From JBFXAN01 sp050184225 (GTDB taxonomy: Bacteria > Chloroflexota > Dehalococcoidia > CAUJGQ01): a DNA stretch of 17,247 nucleotides. Made by a program: the position numbers and the translations under genes. The notes under the pieces are model-generated. The model was not told the origin of the DNA. It did no database searches and was given only the letters and a program-made list of their open reading frames with translations. This document shows positions 8,659 through 15,825 of this stretch, piece after piece (within the stretch, counting starts at the first letter, position 1; every line of letters starts with the position of its first letter). The stretch is from the NCBI GenBank assembly GCA_050184225.1, contig JBFXAN010000140.1:1-17247 (forward strand), in the 5' to 3' direction.

Positions 8659-8739
8659 CGCATCCTCTTCGGCATGGAGGACTTCAAGGAAGGGGTGAAC
8701 GCCTCCGTGGAGAAGCGCACCCCTAACTTCACCGGCCGC
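8659..8739 (+). pseudogene. Remnant of an enoyl-CoA hydratase 3' end (right copy of the 81-bp direct repeat)
   Basis: It matches 7678-7758 at 74 of 81 bases with no gaps and in the same frame. It encodes RILFGMEDFKEGVNASVEKRTPNFTGR, with four amino-acid changes and three silent ones relative to the intact gene. The stop codon is gone (CAG in place of TAA) and nothing upstream in this frame encodes the rest of a crotonase, so this is a decayed fragment. Confidence 0.88.
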
Positions 8740-8766
8740 CAGCCCTCCATAAGGGAAATAGGGCGA

Positions 8767-8797
8767 TGCTGTCCGGTGGGATCACGATCGGACAGCA
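8767..8797. terminator. Terminator-like hairpin in the gap before the minus-strand operon end
   Basis: A perfect 9-bp inverted repeat, TGCTGTCCG (8767-8775) and CGGACAGCA (8789-8797), has a 13-base loop. It lies 86 bases beyond the 3' end of the minus-strand operon and 137 bases past the plus-strand module, so it could stop either transcript. No T-tract is seen. Confidence 0.5.
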
Positions 8798-8882
8798 GGA
8801 TCGCACGCTTGTCCTTATGGTCGACCGACGTGGTCTTCCGACAACACCTCGATGACGGGCCAATCCTGCACGAGTGTCGGCC

Positions 8883-9707
8883 TCATGCAGGGGCACTGGT
8901 CTGGGACCGCTCGCTGAGCGCCTGCGTGAGCGTCTCGTAGCCGTCCTTCTCACCGGGCAACCAGGCCGTCAGCCCTTCCAGGTCCATCAGCCGGCGCCAG
9001 CGCGGGTCGTTGTATGCCATCTGCAGGAGGGCCGCCGTCCATTGCGCTGCCCCGCCGGGGTCGAAGTCGGGCCGGGCGGTGAAGTTGCAGTGGCTGTAGG
9101 GCGGCGAGGTCCACACCGAGTGCACCAGCGCGCTGTTCACCCCGCCCTGCTCCAGTTGCTGCAGCCAGACCGCATGCCCGACCATGCCGGCGTCCGCCCG
9201 GTTCTCATGGACAGCGCGGAGGACTTCCAGCTCGCTCGTGCCCGTATCGCCATGCTTGCCCACGTCCAGGTCGAAGCGCACGAGCGTCACGTCACGCTCG
9301 GGGTCAAGCCCGGCCTGGCGCAGATAGTGGAGCGGCAGAATCGCCGCCTGCGCCGAGTCGGCACTACCCAGGGCCAATCGCTTGCCGCGGAGATCGGTGA
9401 CGCCATCGATGTCGCTGCCGGCACGCACCACCAGGCGAGTCGTGAACTCGCGGTCGGTGTTGCGCATCGCCAGCACCTGGCACTGCCCGCCGAGCTGCTG
9501 CTCACAGCGCACATAGGCGACGTTCGTGTTCCAGGCGATCTCGATCTGGCCGGCGAGCAAGGCCGCCACCTGAGCCTCATAGTTGGAGAAGAGAACGTAA
9601 TCGGTCGGGATGCCTGCCTCGCGGAAGTAGTCGCGCATCCCTTCCCAGATGGTGACGACCTTCGGGTCGTAGGCGACGGCCCCAACGCGGATGGTGCCTG
9701 CGGTCAT
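8883..9707 (-). CDS. PhnD/SsuA-type periplasmic-binding-fold protein without a signal peptide
   Basis: 274 residues from the ATG at 9707, with AGGAG (9720-9716) 8 bases upstream. The fold pattern is that of phosphonate/sulfonate-type binding proteins: IRVGAVAYDPKVVTIWEGM at the first strand, LLAGQIEIAWNTNVAYV (50-66), TDLRGKRLALGSADSAQ (104-120) and HENRADAGMVGHAVWL (167-182), a lobe-hinge pattern typical of PhnD. There is no hydrophobic leader or lipobox: strand one starts at residue 6. No ABC permease or ATPase is nearby. A cytoplasmic role, as an enzyme or sensor rather than a transporter part, is therefore plausible; THI5-like and MqnA/MqnD proteins show that this fold can be enzymatic. 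It follows the flavoprotein gene by 21 bases, last in a three-gene operon. Confidence 0.82.
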   Translation of the reverse strand: MTAGTIRVGAVAYDPKVVTIWEGMRDYFREAGIPTDYVLFSNYEAQVAALLAGQIEIAWNTNVAYVRCEQQLGGQCQVLAMRNTDREFTTRLVVRAGSDIDGVTDLRGKRLALGSADSAQAAILPLHYLRQAGLDPERDVTLVRFDLDVGKHGDTGTSELEVLRAVHENRADAGMVGHAVWLQQLEQGGVNSALVHSVWTSPPYSHCNFTARPDFDPGGAAQWTAALLQMAYNDPRWRRLMDLEGLTAWLPGEKDGYETLTQALSERSQTSAPA

Positions 9708-9728
9708 CCTCAACGCTCCTGGCAGCAA

Positions 9729-10874
9729 CTAGAACAGCGGCAGCCCGGCAAGAAGCTTCCCGAGCCATCCCTTCAGGACCTCGTTGGTCGGCGCCATCAC
9801 CGCGCCCGCCTGGGCGTCGCGCCAGTGCCGCTCCAGCGCGGACTGCCGGCTGTAGGCGATACCGCCGCCCACCCGCATCCCGCGCGCGGTCACCGTCGCC
9901 GCCGCTTCGGTCGCCGCCACTTTCGCCTGCATCACCAGCGGCAGTGCGGTCTCTTCACCCGCCGTCGCCGCCCGGGCCGCCTCGTGGACGAGCTGGCGCG
10001 CTGCCTGCACGGCGATGCTCATCTCGGCAAGGTACGCCTGGATCACGGGTACCGCCGCCAATCCTGTGCCGTCGGCGTAGCGACGTTCTGTGGCATGTTC
10101 GACGGCCACGTCGAGCGCCGCCTGGGCGATGCCAGTGTTGACGGCGGCCAGCCCCACCAGGAACGTTGGCGCGACGACGTTGAAGACGAGGGCGAGGCCG
10201 CCGCCTTCCTCGCCGAGGAGGTTGGCGACGGGCACGGCCACATCCGTGAGGCTGAGGGCGATGCTGGAGTTACCCGCCATCCCCAGCCCGTCCCACCGTC
10301 CCTCGAACTGCACGCCGTCCAGATCCGGCGTGACGACGAGGATATCGAGCCCTTCCGCGCCGGATGCCTGCACAAGGACGGGATAGAGCTGGGCGTGGCC
10401 ACCGCTCGTCACGAAGCTCTTCCGACCGGAGAGCTGGAAAGTGCCGTCCTGCCGGGTGACGCGGATGTCGGGCTGGTAGAAGTGGGCGCCGGTCACCCGT
10501 TCACTGAAGGCCAGCGTGGCGATCGCGCCGCCGGTGGCGGCCGGGCGCAGCCAGCGCCCGCCTTGGTCATCGGTCGTGCTCGCCGCGAGGAGCGCGCAGC
10601 CACAGCTGTGCATCAGAAAGCACATCGCCGTCGACGCACATCCCCAGCCGAGTGGCTCGCACACGCGGGCCAGGTCCGCGAGCGAGCCGCCCCGGCCACC
10701 GTGCGCCTCAGGCACCAGCAGACCGAGCAGGCCGGCCTCCCCAAGCGTCCGGAGGTTCTCCGTCGGATAGCGTCGTTCGCGGTCGATCGTTGCAGCGCCG
10801 GGACGGAGAACATCCTCCGCGAGCCGTCGCGCGGCCGCCTCCACGGGCTCATGATCGGGACTGACGGTGGTCAT
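9729..10874 (-). CDS. Acyl-CoA dehydrogenase-fold flavoprotein lacking the usual catalytic glutamate
   Basis: 381 residues from the ATG at 10874, with AGGAGG five bases upstream; further upstream the frame runs through the previous gene. The fold is clear: GLLGLLVPEAHGGRGGSL (48-65), LAFSERVTGA (121-130) where family members have A-TE-GAGSD, SGRKSFVTSGGHA (149-161), and LGMAGNSSIALSLTDVAVP (197-215). At the C-terminal catalytic region the MCAD glutamate (YEGTSEIQ) is replaced: VMAPTNEVLKGWLGK puts Ala361 there. The IVD-type position is also not Glu (VVAPTFLVG). It may be a DszC-like flavin monooxygenase or a dehydrogenase with another base. Gaps of 34 and 21 bases to its neighbours show a tight operon with the TusA-ferritin fusion and the binding-fold protein. 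Confidence 0.85.
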   Translation of the reverse strand: MTTVSPDHEPVEAAARRLAEDVLRPGAATIDRERRYPTENLRTLGEAGLLGLLVPEAHGGRGGSLADLARVCEPLGWGCASTAMCFLMHSCGCALLAASTTDDQGGRWLRPAATGGAIATLAFSERVTGAHFYQPDIRVTRQDGTFQLSGRKSFVTSGGHAQLYPVLVQASGAEGLDILVVTPDLDGVQFEGRWDGLGMAGNSSIALSLTDVAVPVANLLGEEGGGLALVFNVVAPTFLVGLAAVNTGIAQAALDVAVEHATERRYADGTGLAAVPVIQAYLAEMSIAVQAARQLVHEAARAATAGEETALPLVMQAKVAATEAAATVTARGMRVGGGIAYSRQSALERHWRDAQAGAVMAPTNEVLKGWLGKLLAGLPLF

Positions 10875-10908
10875 GAAGGCCTCCTGGTCGTCTGCCGCCG
10901 TGCGGCGG

Positions 10909-12204
10909 CTACATGAAGTTGGGCGTGTGCAAGGCGGACAGCTGCTCGGCCGTGGCGCGGTCGAGGCCGATCTGGCGCAGCCGGCGCACGCGATGCTCGG
11001 CCATGGTCTGGAAAAGGGAGCGCACCGCCGCCAGTCCGCGCGCCATCTGGTCGGGCGCAGCACCGCCGCCGGCAAGCACGGCCAGCGCTTCCATCAAAAC
11101 CGGATTCGCACCCGTCGTCGCCTGCAAGGCCGCCGCCCGCTCCTCCGTCGCCGCAATCAGCTCATCGACGCGGGCCGGCTCCTGCCGCAGCTGTTCGCGC
11201 ACATGGGCGATGCCGTAGGCGACGTGGCGGCCCTCGTCCAGTCGGGCGCGGCGCACGATCTCGGCTGTCACCGGCTCGGGTGCGTGCTGTTCGATGAACT
11301 CCAGCAGGTCGAGGAAGGTGCCCTCGCCCAGGACGTGCAACAGGAAGCTGGAGCGGAAGTAGTCTTCCTGGATGAGCAGGCTGTACAACGACCATTCGGT
11401 CAGCGCGGCCGCCACCTGGAGGCCACCGCCGTTGGCGAGAGCCCGCTTGGTGAAGGCTTCGATATGCCGTGCCTCGTCGTTGATCACCGTGCTGAGGAAG
11501 AGGACCGCCTCGATATACTGAGCATTGATCCGCGGCAGGAACTTCGCCGGGATGTAGAGCGCGGCGTATTCGTTCTCGGCGAGGAAGGTCATCGCTTGGC
11601 AGACGGCACGCTCGAGGTCGTCCGGCAGCGGTCGCAGCTCCGACCATGGAATGTCGGTGCTTGCGTTCCACTGCTGTGCCGTCGCCTGTTCGTAGAGGTC
11701 GGCGAGCGTGTCGACCCAGACATCGGCCTTATGATTGAGACGAAACGGATACTCCGGCAATCCGGGCTCCGCCACGGCACCGCGGGGGATGAAGCCGAAG
11801 TAGGTGGACGCCTCGTCCGGCACCGTCGCGCGGCGGCCGGTGAACCAGTCGCGCAGATCGAGGGTGCCCTCTCGACGCTGGGGCATGCGGATGCCCCAAT
11901 CCGGCGTGTCCCAGCGCGCGGCGCCGCCGCCCTTGCGCACGAAGTAGGTCGTATACGCGCCGGCGTCTGCCGCCGACACGAGCGCGTTGCCCGTCAGGCG
12001 ACACCAGGCGGCGAGGTCTTCCCGGACGCTCGGCTCGGTTGAACGCACCTCAACTACCGCTCCCGGCGGGAGCGGCGCGAGCGCCGTCCGCACCTGCAAG
12101 AGCACCCCCGCCCCGGCGGAGCGGTTGCCCCCATCGACGATGGTGATCGGTGTCAGCGCCACCACTGCAAAGGCGTTGTCTGCCGTCTCGTCGTTATTCG
12201 TCAT
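10909..12204 (-). CDS. TusA-like domain fused to a ferritin-like di-iron domain
   Basis: 431 residues. Residues about 12-92 look like the TusA/SirA fold: LLQVRTALAPLPPGAVVEVRS, then REDLAAWCRLTGNALVSA, then YTTYFVRKG. The Cys-Pro-x-Pro sulfur-carrier motif expected at about 30-33 reads AGAG, and the only cysteines are 68 and 202, so persulfide transfer at the usual site is impossible. Residues about 155-420 are a helical ferritin-like unit with the di-iron ligand pattern E212, E244-A-R-H247, E294, E324-G-R-H327. Such sites activate O2 in ribonucleotide reductase R2-like and N-oxygenase-like proteins. No good ribosome binding site precedes the ATG at 12204, so the start is less certain. First gene of the operon, divergent from LysR. 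Reaction and substrate unknown. Confidence 0.82.
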   Translation of the reverse strand: MTNNDETADNAFAVVALTPITIVDGGNRSAGAGVLLQVRTALAPLPPGAVVEVRSTEPSVREDLAAWCRLTGNALVSAADAGAYTTYFVRKGGGAARWDTPDWGIRMPQRREGTLDLRDWFTGRRATVPDEASTYFGFIPRGAVAEPGLPEYPFRLNHKADVWVDTLADLYEQATAQQWNASTDIPWSELRPLPDDLERAVCQAMTFLAENEYAALYIPAKFLPRINAQYIEAVLFLSTVINDEARHIEAFTKRALANGGGLQVAAALTEWSLYSLLIQEDYFRSSFLLHVLGEGTFLDLLEFIEQHAPEPVTAEIVRRARLDEGRHVAYGIAHVREQLRQEPARVDELIAATEERAAALQATTGANPVLMEALAVLAGGGAAPDQMARGLAAVRSLFQTMAEHRVRRLRQIGLDRATAEQLSALHTPNFM

Positions 12205-12318
12205 CAGCCGTGTCGCACAACGGTGCTCGCCCTGGCCTTCCCAGGCTCCCTGTTAGTCTACCCATTTGGCATGAATGGTGCATCGATGTATGACGTATCG
12301 GTATGGAGGCACGGGTGA
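12205..12318. promoter_or_regulatory. Divergent regulatory region between the TusA-ferritin operon and lysR
   Basis: Two short dyads are present: CCATT-7-AATGG (12262-12266 / 12274-12278) and CGAT-9-ATCG (12284-12287 / 12297-12300). LysR proteins usually bind interrupted dyads between divergent genes, and the first dyad lies next to a minus-strand TAGACT (4 of 6 matches to a -10). GGAGG (12305-12309) serves the lysR start, with 9 bases to GTG 12319. Assignment of these sites is inference. Confidence 0.35.
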
Positions 12319-13245
12319 GTGATGGACTTGACCCAGTTGCGCGCCCTCGTCGCGGTCGCCCGTCTCGGCAGCTTCAGCGAGGCGGCGGCCGCGCTGCGCC
12401 TGACCCAGCCTGGTGTCAGCCGGCAAGTGCAGAAGGTCGAACGTGCACTGGGTGTGCCGCTCTTCGTCCGCCGGCGTGATGGCGTCACGATGACCGTGGC
12501 GGGACAGCAGGTGGTCGCCTACGCGGCGGCGGTGTTGGCGCGGTACGAGCAGCTCCTGCAAGAACTGGGCACGCAACCCGCATCGCTGGTGGGTGAGCTG
12601 CGGATCGTCGCCAGCACGACGCCGGGCGAGTTCATCGTGCCGGACCTCGTCGCGGCCTTCGGCGCGCGCTACCCGTCGGTTCGTTCGCACGTGACGATCA
12701 CAGACACGGCCGCGGTCGTGGCGGCGTTGCGGCAGGGGCCGGCGGACGTGGGCTTCGCCGGCGCCCGTCTGCCGGCCCGCGGCCTCCGCTACGAGGCGAT
12801 CGCCGAAGACGAGGTGGTCCTGGCCGTTCCGACCAATCATCCCCTGGCCGCACAGGAAACGGTAGCGCTCGCAGAACTGACCGGCGCGCGCTTCGTGGAG
12901 CGAGAAGGCGGCTCCGGGACACTGCTCAGCCTGCACCGCGCGCTGGCGGTCCATGGCCTCCGGCTACCGTCGCACCAGGTGGTGATGCAACTTTCCACAA
13001 CCCAGGCGGTGCTCTCCGCGGTGGCGGGTGGCCATGGTCTGGGGTGGGTATCCTCACTAGCGCTGGCCGGCCGCCACCGTGAGCGGGTCGCAGCCGTCCG
13101 GTTGGCGGATCTTCCGCTCCGCCGGCCACTGTATCTGGTCACGACACGGGAGAGAGCGGCGGCGTCCGTGGCAGCCGCGTTCATCGCGTGGGTTCGCGAG
13201 CAGCGGCATCCAGAAGTCACCAGATCAGGCAGAGGGCGATTATGA
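12319..13245 (+). CDS. LysR-family transcriptional regulator
   Basis: 308 residues. The winged helix-turn-helix is at the N-terminus: LTQLRALVAVARLGSFSEAA, then LRLTQPGVSRQVQKVERALG, then VPLFVRRRDGVTMTVAGQ. The effector domain follows from about residue 90 (GELRIVASTTPGEFIVPDLV, as in CysB/CbbR-type members). The GTG at 12319 has GGAGG nine bases upstream; the next codon, ATG at 12322, is the alternative and matches the usual MDL-type beginning. It is divergent from the three-gene operon and 57 bases before the BKACE gene, so it probably controls both, with a pathway metabolite as co-inducer. The inducer is not known. Confidence 0.9.
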   Translation: MMDLTQLRALVAVARLGSFSEAAAALRLTQPGVSRQVQKVERALGVPLFVRRRDGVTMTVAGQQVVAYAAAVLARYEQLLQELGTQPASLVGELRIVASTTPGEFIVPDLVAAFGARYPSVRSHVTITDTAAVVAALRQGPADVGFAGARLPARGLRYEAIAEDEVVLAVPTNHPLAAQETVALAELTGARFVEREGGSGTLLSLHRALAVHGLRLPSHQVVMQLSTTQAVLSAVAGGHGLGWVSSLALAGRHRERVAAVRLADLPLRRPLYLVTTRERAAASVAAAFIAWVREQRHPEVTRSGRGRL

Positions 13246-13302
13246 TTGCACTGCCGGCTCGCCGAGCCATGCTTTCGATTCTTGTTGCGCGGGAGACATG
13301 CC

Positions 13303-14181
13303 ATGAACAGGCCACCGGTCATCATCGAAGCCGCACTCAATGGTGGGACGTCGAAAGCGCGCAACCCGCGCGTGCCTCGCACGATCGATGAGATCGTCGA
13401 GGATGCCTTTGCCTGCATGGACGCGGGCGCGTCCATCATCCATAACCACAACGATGAGCCGGTCATCGGTTGTCCGGTCCACGCCGCCGCGCCGTACATC
13501 GAGGCATACGCGCGCATCCGAACGCGCGTACCTGAGGCGATTCTCTATCCGACAATGGGCGGCGGCGCGCCGGGCGTGACGATGGCGGAGCGGTATGCGC
13601 ACGTCGAGACCCTGGCCGATGCCGGACACCTCCGCATGGGCCTCGTCGATCCCGGCTCCACGAACTTCGCTGGGCGCGATCCGGATGGCCGGCCCTCTGC
13701 TTCCGACGCGGTCTATCTGAATACGTATGCCGACACCCGCTCCATGATCGATAGCTGCGCCCGGTATCGGCTCGGCCCGAGCGTATCGATCTTCGAGCCG
13801 GGCTTCCTCCGCGCGGCGCTTGGCTATCACGCCGCCGGGGCGCTGCCGGCCGGCGCCCTGATCAAACTCTACTTCAGCGGCGGTTCTCCCGGCTTCGGCC
13901 TGCCGCCCACGTCCCCGTCGCTCAGCGCCTACCTCGCGATGCTGGAGGGCACTGGCCTCCCGTGGAGCGTCGCCGTGCTTGGCGGTGATATCCTCACGAC
14001 CATCGCCGAGGAGGCCGTCCGGCGCGGCGGCCACCTGCGTGTCGGCCTGGAGGACTACGCCGGAACGGACACCCCATCGAACGTCGAGCTGGTCTCCGCC
14101 TGCGTGGACCTCATCGAACGGCTCGGATGCCGCCCGGCGACCGTGGCAGAGGCGGCGGCGGTCCTCGGGCTCTCCCGGTAG
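13303..14181 (+). CDS. BKACE family protein (3-keto-5-aminohexanoate cleavage enzyme-like)
   Basis: 292 residues from the ATG at 13303, with GGGAG (13291-13295) 7 bases before. The family is a TIM barrel with a zinc or other divalent metal that condenses a beta-keto acid with acetyl-CoA to give acetoacetate and a CoA ester (Kce in lysine fermentation). Metal ligands are visible in SIIHNHNDEP (His47, His49), an N-terminal IIEAALNGG strand with Glu9 matches the family, and RVGLEDYAGTD holds Glu250, equivalent to the family's conserved C-terminal Glu. BKACE members accept many beta-keto acids, so the substrate cannot be read from the fold. It follows lysR by 57 bases and likely shares its transcript. 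It could cleave the product of the divergent operon (inference). Confidence 0.88.
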   Translation: MNRPPVIIEAALNGGTSKARNPRVPRTIDEIVEDAFACMDAGASIIHNHNDEPVIGCPVHAAAPYIEAYARIRTRVPEAILYPTMGGGAPGVTMAERYAHVETLADAGHLRMGLVDPGSTNFAGRDPDGRPSASDAVYLNTYADTRSMIDSCARYRLGPSVSIFEPGFLRAALGYHAAGALPAGALIKLYFSGGSPGFGLPPTSPSLSAYLAMLEGTGLPWSVAVLGGDILTTIAEEAVRRGGHLRVGLEDYAGTDTPSNVELVSACVDLIERLGCRPATVAEAAAVLGLSR

Positions 14182-14235
14182 CACGGTCCTTCGGACTTCG
14201 CCCAATCGATTCCGTGTGCCCGTTCTCAGTCTTCG

Positions 14236-14272
14236 ACCCGCGCCTCAACCGTGTCGTCGACGCGTCGCGGGT
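14236..14272. terminator. Weak terminator-like inverted repeat between convergent genes
   Basis: ACCCGCG (14236-14242) and CGCGGGT (14266-14272) can pair around a 23-base loop in the 124-base gap between the convergent BKACE and MATE genes. The loop is long and no T-tract follows. Confidence 0.3.
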
Positions 14273-14305
14273 TACGGTCTCACAACCTGTGACGTGCGCT
14301 ACCGG

Positions 14306-15679
14306 TCAGAGCCGGATGCGTTGCCAACGTCCGGAGCGGAAGCGGACACTGTAGGCAAGACCACGCACGTTGATCTCGGTGGCAGCGCCCATCCACGCGC
14401 CGGGCACACCCCAGCCGAGCACAAACACGCCCAGCGCCGCCACCGGCAGCCGCACCAGCCAGATGCAGGCGCTGGCGATCAGCAGGACGATGCCGACATC
14501 ACCGGCGCCGCGCAGCGCGCCGGCGATCGCCGCCCCCACACCCATCATCGGCAGGGCGAGTGCGAAGATCCGCATCAACGTGGCGGCGGTGTCCACCACC
14601 GCCGGGTCGTCGACAAACGCACCGGTGAGCAACGGCGCCGTGAGCATCACGACCACGAACATGGCGAGGCCGACCACGAGCGCCGCCCCGCGTGCCGCCC
14701 GCGCCGAGCCGGCCGCCAGATCGGGCCGGCGCATGCCCAGCGCCTGGCCGACCAGCGCCGTCGCCGCCGTGCCGAGCGCAAAGCCGGGCACGAGCGCCGC
14801 CTCCTGCAGGCGCAGGGCGATCGTGTGCGCTGCCACCGCATCGGTGCCCTGGCCAGCGATGATCCGGGTGTAGACCAGGAACGCGGCGATGAACTGGAAC
14901 TCCTCGATCGTGACCGGCCCGGCCAGCCCGATGAAGCGGCGCAGCGAGCGCCGGCCCGGCCACCACGTCCGCGGGGAGTTGCCGAATGCGCGGCCGCTCC
15001 ACGCCAGCCAGATCAATGAAATGATGCAACCGACAACCGCGGCGCCGAAGTAGCCCCAGCCGGAGGCGGCGGTGCCGAGCTCGATCCCCACGACGCCGCT
15101 GATCAGCACGAAGGTGACGACAAGGTTGACGACGTTGAGGACGAGCAGGACGAGCATCGGCCGCACGGTGTCGCCCGTGCCACGCAGCGCGCCGTTGGCC
15201 GCGTACATCACCACCAGAAAGGGCATGCCGGCCGCGGCCGGTCGGAGGAACTCCGGTCCGAGCCTCGCCACCTCGGGTTCGGCCCCGATCACCCGCATCA
15301 AGACCGGCGCGGCGGCGAACATCGCCAGCCCAGACAGCACACCCCAGAGGAGCGCGGTCAGCAGCGCCGCACGGGTGGACCGTTCGACGGCCGCCCGATC
15401 ACCGGCGCCGACGTCACGCGCGACCAGGGCGGTCGTGCCCACCTCGGCCCCGCCGGCCCCGGCCAGCGGCAGCCACAACCAGAGCGACCCCAAGCCGACG
15501 GCCGCCACCGCCTCCGCGCCGATGTAGCGCCCCACCAGCAGCGCATCAACCGCCGTGAGCACGCTCAGCGCCAACCGCTCGGCCGCCACCGGCCAGGAGA
15601 GGCGCAGCACCAACCGGCGAATGCTCTGTCCACGCGCGAACAGGTTGGCCATCGCCGGCGGCGCGGCCTCGACCGACAT
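14306..15679 (-). CDS. MATE-family multidrug/Na+ antiporter-like efflux protein
   Basis: 457 residues from the ATG at 15679, with AAGGA seven bases upstream. The protein is hydrophobic throughout, with about 12 predicted membrane helices and the internal two-fold MATE arrangement. Typical segments are LSWPVAAERLALSVLTAVDALLVG near the N-terminus, AANGALRGTGDTVRPM after helix 5, the half-two start LAGPVTIEEFQFIAAFLVY, and TALVGQALGMRRPDLA. RGTGD and GQALG are family hallmarks. It exports organic cations or similar compounds in exchange for Na+ or H+; the substrate is not predictable. It is convergent with BKACE and transcribed in the same direction as the anchored protein upstream, with a 146-base gap, so it may be a separate unit. 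Confidence 0.9.
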   Translation of the reverse strand: MSVEAAPPAMANLFARGQSIRRLVLRLSWPVAAERLALSVLTAVDALLVGRYIGAEAVAAVGLGSLWLWLPLAGAGGAEVGTTALVARDVGAGDRAAVERSTRAALLTALLWGVLSGLAMFAAAPVLMRVIGAEPEVARLGPEFLRPAAAGMPFLVVMYAANGALRGTGDTVRPMLVLLVLNVVNLVVTFVLISGVVGIELGTAASGWGYFGAAVVGCIISLIWLAWSGRAFGNSPRTWWPGRRSLRRFIGLAGPVTIEEFQFIAAFLVYTRIIAGQGTDAVAAHTIALRLQEAALVPGFALGTAATALVGQALGMRRPDLAAGSARAARGAALVVGLAMFVVVMLTAPLLTGAFVDDPAVVDTAATLMRIFALALPMMGVGAAIAGALRGAGDVGIVLLIASACIWLVRLPVAALGVFVLGWGVPGAWMGAATEINVRGLAYSVRFRSGRWQRIRL

Positions 15680-15825
15680 ACAAACGTCCTTCGGCCTGTG
15701 TGGGACCAGCTTCCAGCATGACACAACCGTACGTTATGGATTGAGCCGGCCCGCCGGAGGATGCTCACCTATCGGCAGCCGTTCGGTGACGCACACTGTT
15801 TCGGCGAAGTGGGACGCTGTGCCGC

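Noticed and set aside
8674..8940. An 88-codon frame starting MEDFKEGVNA
   Set aside because: Only its first part is the hydratase remnant; the rest runs antisense into the end of the binding-fold gene, so it is not a gene.
8874..10916. A 680-codon open frame on the plus strand
   Set aside because: It is antisense to the binding-fold protein and the flavoprotein, both of which show full domain signatures and ribosome binding sites. Its translation has no recognisable domain, and long antisense frames are expected in GC-rich DNA.
10867..12042. A 391-codon open frame on the plus strand
   Set aside because: It is the antisense shadow of the TusA-ferritin gene, with no ribosome binding site and no domain.
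13240..14205. A 321-codon open frame on the minus strand
   Set aside because: It is the antisense shadow of the BKACE gene, whose HNH metal site and conserved Glu make the plus strand the coding one.
14280..14292. Palindrome TCACAACCTGTGA, reminiscent of a CRP half-site pair
   Set aside because: The half-sites are in the reverse order and spacing for a CRP site, and it lies between two convergent genes where no promoter is expected.
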